From positions 1 through 9,876 of the forward strand of contig CAJUFB010000130.1 in the NCBI GenBank assembly GCA_910585805.1: a stretch of 9,876 bases of DNA, given 5' to 3'. Numbering within the stretch: the first letter of the stretch is position 1; every line of letters starts with the position of its first letter. The notes below the pieces were generated by a model, which was not told the DNA's origin, did no database searches, and saw only the letters and a program-made list of their open reading frames with translations. The stretch comes from an uncultured Acetatifactor sp. GTDB taxonomy: Bacteria; Bacillota; Clostridia; Lachnospirales; Lachnospiraceae. A program made the translations under genes and the position numbers. Positions 5,840 through 9,876 of the stretch are shown here, in pieces.

Positions 5840-5876
5840 GGAAGTATCGTGGGAGACCATGGTACTTCCTTTTTTC
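5840..5876 (+). terminator. Rho-independent terminator after the Fic gene
   Basis: GGAAGTA (5840-5846) pairs with TACTTCC (5863-5869), with further pairing possible inside, and is followed directly by a run of T (5870-5875). It lies 27 bases after the Fic stop and closes the three-gene cassette. Confidence 0.8.
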
Positions 5877-5902
5877 GCTTTTCGGGAGCGGAGCGACCTC
5901 TG

Positions 5903-6012
5903 CCCCGCCGCCAGCGGTGGGGACATACGCTCAAAACCAGAGGTTTTGGAGTAAAGGCAGGAATAGGTTTGTGAAACAAACCGGGGAAACACCGTACAGG
6001 CAAAGCCTGTAC
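5903..6012 (+). other. Cluster of four short hairpins (structured RNA or transfer-site candidate)
   Basis: Four inverted repeats with tiny loops follow one another: CCCCGCCG/CGGTGGGG (5903-5922, loop CCAG, one G-T pair), CAAAACC/GGTTTTG (5932-5948, loop AGA), GGTTTGT/ACAAACC (5966-5982, loop GAA) and GTACAGGC/GCCTGTAC (5994-6012, loop AAA). The last three stems are perfect. There is no coding sequence. Such an array suggests a structured non-coding RNA or a DNA site recognised by DNA-processing proteins (for example an origin of transfer). No known RNA family was recognised. The rest of the 5877-6108 gap holds only the minus-strand terminator. Confidence 0.4.
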
Positions 6013-6072
6013 CCTTGTTAAACCTCAAACTGCGCTGTTAAAAATTGACTAAAGAGAGGATAAAAGGCAAGG

Positions 6073-6102
6073 GGCGGGCGGCAGTGGGTATTGCCGCCCG
6101 CC
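6073..6102 (-). terminator. Terminator-like GC-rich hairpin for the minus-strand gene
   Basis: A perfect 11-bp stem, GGCGGGCGGCA (6073-6083) against TGCCGCCCGCC (6092-6102), lies 6 bases downstream of the stop of the minus-strand gene. On that strand it is followed by CCTTGCCTTTTATCC, a weak T-rich tract. On the plus strand no T-run follows, so it most likely serves the minus-strand gene. Confidence 0.6.
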
Positions 6103-6108
6103 ACAGGT

Positions 6109-6480
6109 TCAGGTGTTGTCTTTGGAGGACATCAGCTGTTCGGCCAGAGGCCGGTACTCCGGCAGCTTTAAAAGGAATGGCTCCAGACGCCGTTTAAGTT
6201 CGGCAATCTCCAGGGGATTGGCGTGTGGCAGGCCATCTTCATTTCCAGTCAGTTCAAAAACATCCAGGGAGATTTCAGAGAAGAGCTTTTCAAACAGTTC
6301 CTCGCCGGTCTCCATGAGATAAGCATCTGGGTCATGGCCTGTTTCAAAAGGAGTGAGATCAAGATAGATATATCCGGCTTTCTCTGACCATATGATATCC
6401 AGATGTGTACTGGCATGGATGTAATCCTGGAATACGGCTATGATACGTTCCAGTTCTTTTCTTGTTTCTTTTCTGCTCAT
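6109..6480 (-). CDS. Hypothetical minus-strand protein
   Basis: This is a 123-residue acidic protein. The start at 6480 is supported by AGAAAGGA about 6 bases upstream; longer in-frame starts up to 6597 would read through the intergenic region and give a low-complexity leader. Segments such as RKETRKELERIIAVFQDYI, SGYIYLDL-like AGYIYLDLTPF, and LEIAELKRRLEPFLLKLPEY suggest an alpha/beta cytoplasmic protein with a C-terminal helical pair. There is no Cys, no membrane span and no DNA-binding motif that I can see. It is the only minus-strand gene here, ends at a GC-rich hairpin and diverges from the RHH/VirB4 operon. It may share control with that operon through the inverted repeat at 6494/6586. 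The family is not recognised. Confidence 0.65.
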   Translation of the reverse strand: MSRKETRKELERIIAVFQDYIHASTHLDIIWSEKAGYIYLDLTPFETGHDPDAYLMETGEELFEKLFSEISLDVFELTGNEDGLPHANPLEIAELKRRLEPFLLKLPEYRPLAEQLMSSKDNT

Positions 6481-6493
6481 AGTTTTTCCTTTC

Positions 6494-6586
6494 TGTGTCC
6501 CGGCAGTCTTTGGTTTTGGGATACAAGGATATGATACCGCAGAAGCGGAAAAAAGGAAATGTACTGGAAAGTGCGTGCGGGACACA
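6494..6586. promoter_or_regulatory. Perfect 9-bp inverted repeat in the divergent promoter region
   Basis: TGTGTCCCG at 6494-6502 and its exact complement CGGGACACA at 6578-6586 face each other, 75 bp apart. Both lie in the region between the minus-strand gene (ATG at 6480) and the RHH gene (ATG at 6615), each near one gene's leader. They could bind a regulator such as the neighbouring RHH protein. No strong -35/-10 pair was found between them. Confidence 0.35.
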
Positions 6587-6614
6587 AAATAATTCACAGA
6601 CAGGGAGGGAAGCT

Positions 6615-7091
6615 ATGGCAAAACGGGACGACCGCATCATCACTTCGGTCTATCTGACAAAGGAGATGTGCGACCAGATTGACAAGATGGCGGACAGGGA
6701 GCATATCTCCCGGAATGAACAGATCCGGCGCTACATTGAGAAAGGGCTGGCGGTGGAGGGATACAGCCAGGACATCGACCTGATCGCAGGCATCATCCGG
6801 CAGGAGATGCAGGCGGTCTACCATATTGAGGACATTAAGGCGGTGGTGGAACAGCAGGCCAGCCGCATCGCAAAGATGCACATGAAATCCGGCAAGGTGG
6901 ATGCGGCGGCTTTTTTCCTGCTGGTCAAGGTGCTGATGAACGTGGCCCATGAAGGGACGGAGGAACAGTTCGACCAGATGCTGTCGGAGGCGATGGCACT
7001 GGGGGTGGACTACATGCAGAAGAAGGACTTCCAAATTAACAGCTTCCTGGAGGACAGCGGCAACCTGCGCCGGATTGCGGACAAGCTGTGA
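6615..7091 (+). CDS. Ribbon-helix-helix (CopG/Arc-like) DNA-binding protein
   Basis: The protein has 158 residues from the ATG at 6615, which follows GGGAGG at 6603-6608. The N-terminal about 50 residues fit a ribbon-helix-helix fold: a basic start and strand (KRDDRIITSVYL), a first helix (TKEMCDQIDKMADREH), the turn ISRNEQ and a second helix (IRRYIEKGLAV). The rest is a helical extension (QEMQAVYHIEDIKAVVEQQ, EEQFDQMLSEAMALGVDYMQKK) that may mediate oligomers or partner contacts. RHH proteins of mobile elements act as repressors, as relaxase accessory factors at oriT or as partition adaptors. Placed just before the VirB4 gene and beside the hairpin cluster and inverted repeat, this one may regulate or mark the transfer region. 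The stop overlaps a GTG in the VirB4 frame (GTGA). Confidence 0.8.
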   Translation: MAKRDDRIITSVYLTKEMCDQIDKMADREHISRNEQIRRYIEKGLAVEGYSQDIDLIAGIIRQEMQAVYHIEDIKAVVEQQASRIAKMHMKSGKVDAAAFFLLVKVLMNVAHEGTEEQFDQMLSEAMALGVDYMQKKDFQINSFLEDSGNLRRIADKL

Positions 7092-7108
7092 CAGGGGCAG
7101 GGAGAAAG

Positions 7109-8884
7109 ATGGGGCTGTACCAGGGCTGTGTCTTCTGGAGCGGCAGCGTCAGCCTGGTGGATGGGAGGATTGAAGAGACCCATACCCTGCAGGAGGCACA
7201 GGCGGCAGATTATCACCACACGTGGCCGGTGGATAATGCCACTTTAATCAACGCTATCTCCCGAAGTGTGGTTCAGCAGAGAGGACTGGCGGAGGGAGCC
7301 AAAGACCCTTTATCCAGACAGCGGGCGGAAAAGGCCGCTGATGACGGGGAAAAGATCATCATGCAGATTGACCGGGAGGGCGAGACCGTGGGGCTGATGA
7401 GCGTGTCGGTCATGCCCATAGCAAAGGACGAAAAGACTTTCAAAAAAGTGTGCCGCCGTGCGGAGAGCATGGTGAGCGTCATGAAGTGCAAGATGCGGGT
7501 GATCCCCAACCTACAGAAAGAGAGCTTCCGGCATATCTCCCCGTCCTTTCCCACTAATGCCAAGATTGAGAGCATTCTGCAAAAAATCGTGCCGATCTCA
7601 ACTTTTGTAGGCGGCTTTCCCTTTGCCAGCAGCGGGTTCAATGACGGGGAGGGGTACTACTTCGCCCAGGATACCAGCGGCGGCCTGGTAATCGTGGATA
7701 CCTGGCGCCGGGGCGGAGACCGCACCAACAGCAACTTTGTCATTATGGGAAATTCCGGCGTGGGGAAATCCACAGCCATCAAGCATATCATCCTGTCCGA
7801 GTTTATGAAGGGGACAAAAATCCTTGTGGTAGATCCGGAATCCGAGTACAGGGATTTGTGTTTCAATCTGAATGGGGACTGGATCAATGCCGTGGGCGGT
7901 TCCGCAGGGATGATCAACCCCCTGCAGGTCCGTCCTTCGCCCCATGATGACGAGCAGGAGAAGGAGGCCGACCGCCTGTACCGGGACGAGGGGTATGGGA
8001 TGAATGAGCCTGGCAATGGCCAGCACAGTGAGCTGGCCATGCATATGAAGAACCTGGAAATCTTTTTCAACCTCTATATCCCGTCCATCACGGATATGCA
8101 GAGGGCGGTGCTGAAAAAATGTCTGATTGAACTGTACCGGAATTTCGGCATTGTCTGGGAGACGGATATTACCCTTTTGGGGGCGGAGGACTTTCCTGTG
8201 TTTTCTGACCTCTATCAGCTGGTGCAGAAAAAGGCGGAAGAAGAGACCGACCGCCAGGTGTATGCGGATCTGGCATTGCTTCTGTATGACATAGCAGAGG
8301 GTTCGGACAGCTTTATCTGGAATGGGAAGAGCAGCATTAAAGACGGCACTGGCACAGATAACGGCAGCGGTTCCATCATTGTGCTGGACACCAATGCCCT
8401 GCAGGAGACCAGCGACCATATCAAACAGACGCAGTATTTCAATATCCTCACCTGGTGCTGGGAGCAGATGAGCCGGAACCGGGAGGAGAGGGTGCTCTTA
8501 ATCTGTGACGAGGCGTATCTGATGATTGACCAGAAAGTACCCCAGTCCCTTGTGTATCTCAGGAATGTGATGAAAAGAGCGAGGAAGTATGAGGGTGCAT
8601 TGGCTATCATTTCCCACAGCATTGTGGATTTTTTGAGTGAGAGTATCAAGCAGTACGGGCAGGCGCTCCTTGATATCCCCTGTTATAAGGTGTTGATGGG
8701 GACGGATGGCAAGAATCTGAAAGAGACAGCAGACCTTTACGATTTGACAGAAGCGGAGCAGGAACTGCTGCTGGCCAGGAAGCGGGGACATGCCCTGTTT
8801 ATGGTGGGTGCCAAGAGGCTGCATATCAGCTTTGAGATTCCGGAATACAAGATGCTCTATATGGGCAGGGCAGGAGGGCGGTAA
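7109..8884 (+). CDS. virB4-like: VirB4/TraE-type conjugation ATPase
   Basis: The protein has 591 residues from the ATG at 7109, which has GGGAG five bases upstream; an in-frame GTG at 7088 overlapping the RHH stop is possible. The Walker A motif is GNSGVGKST (214-222) and Walker B is VLLICDEAYL (D467, E468). Other family signs are FVGGFPFASSGFNDGEGYYFA, then GGLVIVDTWRRGGDRTNSN before Walker A, and ILVVDPESEYRDLC after it. VirB4 ATPases are hexamers at the inner face of the membrane that power assembly of the type IV secretion mating channel. The protein is on the short side, and the first about 50 residues (YQGCVFWSGSVSLVDG) do not look like a usual VirB4 N-terminus, so a 5' truncation or fusion is possible. 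The catalytic core is intact. It is in one operon with the RHH and C39 genes. Confidence 0.9.
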   Translation: MGLYQGCVFWSGSVSLVDGRIEETHTLQEAQAADYHHTWPVDNATLINAISRSVVQQRGLAEGAKDPLSRQRAEKAADDGEKIIMQIDREGETVGLMSVSVMPIAKDEKTFKKVCRRAESMVSVMKCKMRVIPNLQKESFRHISPSFPTNAKIESILQKIVPISTFVGGFPFASSGFNDGEGYYFAQDTSGGLVIVDTWRRGGDRTNSNFVIMGNSGVGKSTAIKHIILSEFMKGTKILVVDPESEYRDLCFNLNGDWINAVGGSAGMINPLQVRPSPHDDEQEKEADRLYRDEGYGMNEPGNGQHSELAMHMKNLEIFFNLYIPSITDMQRAVLKKCLIELYRNFGIVWETDITLLGAEDFPVFSDLYQLVQKKAEEETDRQVYADLALLLYDIAEGSDSFIWNGKSSIKDGTGTDNGSGSIIVLDTNALQETSDHIKQTQYFNILTWCWEQMSRNREERVLLICDEAYLMIDQKVPQSLVYLRNVMKRARKYEGALAIISHSIVDFLSESIKQYGQALLDIPCYKVLMGTDGKNLKETADLYDLTEAEQELLLARKRGHALFMVGAKRLHISFEIPEYKMLYMGRAGGR

Positions 8885-8994
8885 TGTTGAAAAAGTTATG
8901 CGGCATTAGGAGTCGGCATTTCGGTATGGCAAAAAATATGGGAGATAAAGGTTCAAATGTAAGCAGGAAAGAAAGGAGTCTGTATGGCAGTTGA
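8884..8994 (+). CDS. Possible 36-residue basic peptide between VirB4 and the C39 gene
   Basis: The ATG at 8884 overlaps the VirB4 stop (TAATG) and has AGGAGGG (8871-8877) at a good distance. The frame runs to TGA at 8992-8994, overlapping the C39 gene start by 11 bp. The peptide is basic (MLKKLCGIRSRHFG, VSRKERSLYGS) with no known motif. The overlaps at both ends argue for a coupled small gene. The short length means it could also be chance. Confidence 0.4.
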   Translation: MLKKLCGIRSRHFGMAKNMGDKGSNVSRKERSLYGS

Positions 8995-9794
8995 CCCGGT
9001 GACGGCAAAGATGCTGGCACAGCTGGCGGCTCAGGCGGCAACGGATAAGCAGGCGGGGAAACGTCTGCTTATCGTCATATTGGCTCCTGTTCTGTTCCTT
9101 TTGCTTCTGATAGCCTTTATCGTCCACCTGCTGACCAGTCCCATCTCTATGTTTGTGGGGTGGGCGCTGGGGGACGGCGAGGTTACGGCTATCAAATCTT
9201 TCCAGCAGGAATATGGCTATAACCAGAACATCGGTATCTACGACACGGATTATATCAACGGCAGTGGCCAGTCCTATGAGGGTGTGGTATTTACGGATGG
9301 CGGTATGGAGGTCATGTAATACAACCAGCTGGACGAGCGGTGGGCGGATGTGATGTACGGCACGTCCAGCACCATCGGCCAGGGCGGGTGCGGCCCTACA
9401 TCCATGGCGATTGTGACGTCCACGCTGACCGGGGAGGCCCATGACCCTGTGGAATTGGCGCAGTGGTCTGTGGCAAACGGACACCGATGTGAGGGCAACG
9501 GCTCCTACCACAGTCTGATTCCGACAGCGGCATCCGCCTATGGCCTGTCCTGTGAGAGGAACTTGGACGCCTAGGGGATTGTGGATGCTGGTGGTGGCAA
9601 TCATGAGCGAGGGGCATTTTACCCAGGGCGGGCATTTCATCGTACTGCGGGGCGTGACCAGCGAGGGGAAGATTCTGGTGGCAGACCCGGCAAGCTATGG
9701 CAGGAGCGGACAGGAATGGGATTTATCCATTATCATGGACGAATCAAACAAGGCGGCAGGAGCCGGCGGCCCTTACTGGGCCATCGGCAGATGA
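8984..9794 (+). pseudogene. Broken C39-family peptidase gene (CD1108-like ICE protein)
   Basis: The gene starts at ATG 8984 after AAGGAG. It encodes a cytoplasmic N-terminus (AVDPVTAKMLAQLAAQ), a membrane span (LLIVILAPVLFLLLLIAFIV) and an external region ending in GGMEVM. An in-frame TAA (9317-9319) follows. The same frame then continues as YNQLDERWADVMYGT with the catalytic-Cys motif GGCGPTSMAI (TGC at 9389), until TAG at 9572-9574. About 15 bases later the frame changes: GIVDA is joined to LVVAIMSEGHFT, followed by GGHFIVLRG (His, 9633) and VADPAS (Asp, 9684), with the stop at 9792-9794. Relatives seem to have a few more residues (about LSSGK) at the junction. CD1108-type proteins are thought to cut peptidoglycan or act at the envelope during conjugation. 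All three catalytic residues survive, but no full-length product can be made. Confidence 0.88.
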
Positions 9795-9810
9795 CAGGAG
9801 GCAGAAGAAT

Positions 9811-9843
9811 ATGATTTTATACTTAGGAACTGTCGCAAAATAA
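9811..9843 (+). pseudogene. Start of a downstream ICE gene cut by an IS-like end
   Basis: AGGAGG (9796-9801) precedes an ATG at 9811 with 9-base spacing, so a real gene began here in the same operon. Only MILYL is read before the sequence enters AGGAACTGTCGC at 9825, which adds GTVAK and a TAA. The gene is thus interrupted after about five codons. Its identity cannot be told. Confidence 0.45.
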
Positions 9844-9876
9844 AATGTACTATTTGAACCCACGTATTACATAGTT
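9825..9876. mobile_element. IS-like end at the right edge (partial)
   Basis: The sequence changes from GC-rich coding DNA to AT-rich DNA starting AGGAACTGTCGCAAAATAAA. The first nine bases, AGGAACTGT, equal the tip of the 4135-4236 element's left repeat. This and the abrupt loss of coding fit a terminal repeat of an insertion sequence. The family cannot be named because only 52 bases are present. Confidence 0.4.

Noticed and set aside
7598..8419. 273-residue minus-strand frame within the VirB4 gene
   Set aside because: Shadow of a GC-rich gene; the plus strand carries Walker A and B motifs in a continuous frame.
9317..9574. Alternative genetic code to explain stops in the C39 gene
   Set aside because: Other genes end normally at TAA, TAG and TGA, and the gene also has a frameshift, so decay is the simpler reading.

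Overview
The window looks like a decaying piece of an integrative and conjugative element (ICE, CTn-type) from a moderately GC-rich Firmicute, most likely a gut Lachnospiraceae/Clostridium-like host. The grounds are dense tandem genes with strong AGGAGG-type ribosome binding sites, ATGA/GTGA-style overlaps, sigma-A-like promoters, and several protein families typical of clostridial conjugative elements: a DUF4314 protein, a DUF3991/toprim protein, a VirB4-type ATPase and a CD1108-like C39 peptidase. The organism is inferred from families and style only.

Layout. (1) 1-1541: an IS-like edge, a 5'-truncated hypothetical gene, a hypothetical gene whose last part appears frameshifted, and a shortened DUF4314 protein. 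(2) 1555-2449: a good extended -10 promoter, a small acidic protein and a translationally coupled flavin reductase (cargo). (3) 2515-4149: a DUF3991/toprim protein, a hypothetical protein and a tiny membrane peptide whose 3' end is supplied by an inserted 102-bp palindromic MITE-like element (4135-4236). (4) 4258-5876: a cassette with its own near-consensus promoter and terminator, encoding an MNT nucleotidyltransferase (antitoxin-like), a HEPN RNase (toxin-like) and a Fic protein. (5) 5877-6108: a gene-free stretch with four perfect or near-perfect short hairpins plus a minus-strand terminator. (6) 6109-6480: a minus-strand hypothetical gene, divergent from (7) 6615-9794: a ribbon-helix-helix protein, a VirB4-type ATPase, a 36-aa ORF and a C39 peptidase gene broken by two in-frame stops and a frameshift. 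(8) 9811-9876: a gene start cut off after about five codons by an IS-like end.

How it fits together. The VirB4 ATPase would energise the mating channel and the C39-type protein would normally remodel the cell wall for it. The toprim-like and RHH proteins would act on element DNA. With the peptidase gene broken and genes cut at both edges, this copy probably does not transfer by itself. The best-preserved and most interesting unit is the MNT-HEPN-Fic operon. MntA-type proteins inactivate HEPN toxins by adding AMP to a Tyr of the RX4HXY motif, and here such a pair (both motifs intact) is followed by a second family of nucleotidyl transferases (Fic). That Fic protein has an N-terminal SxxxEG inhibitory motif and Gln in place of the catalytic His.
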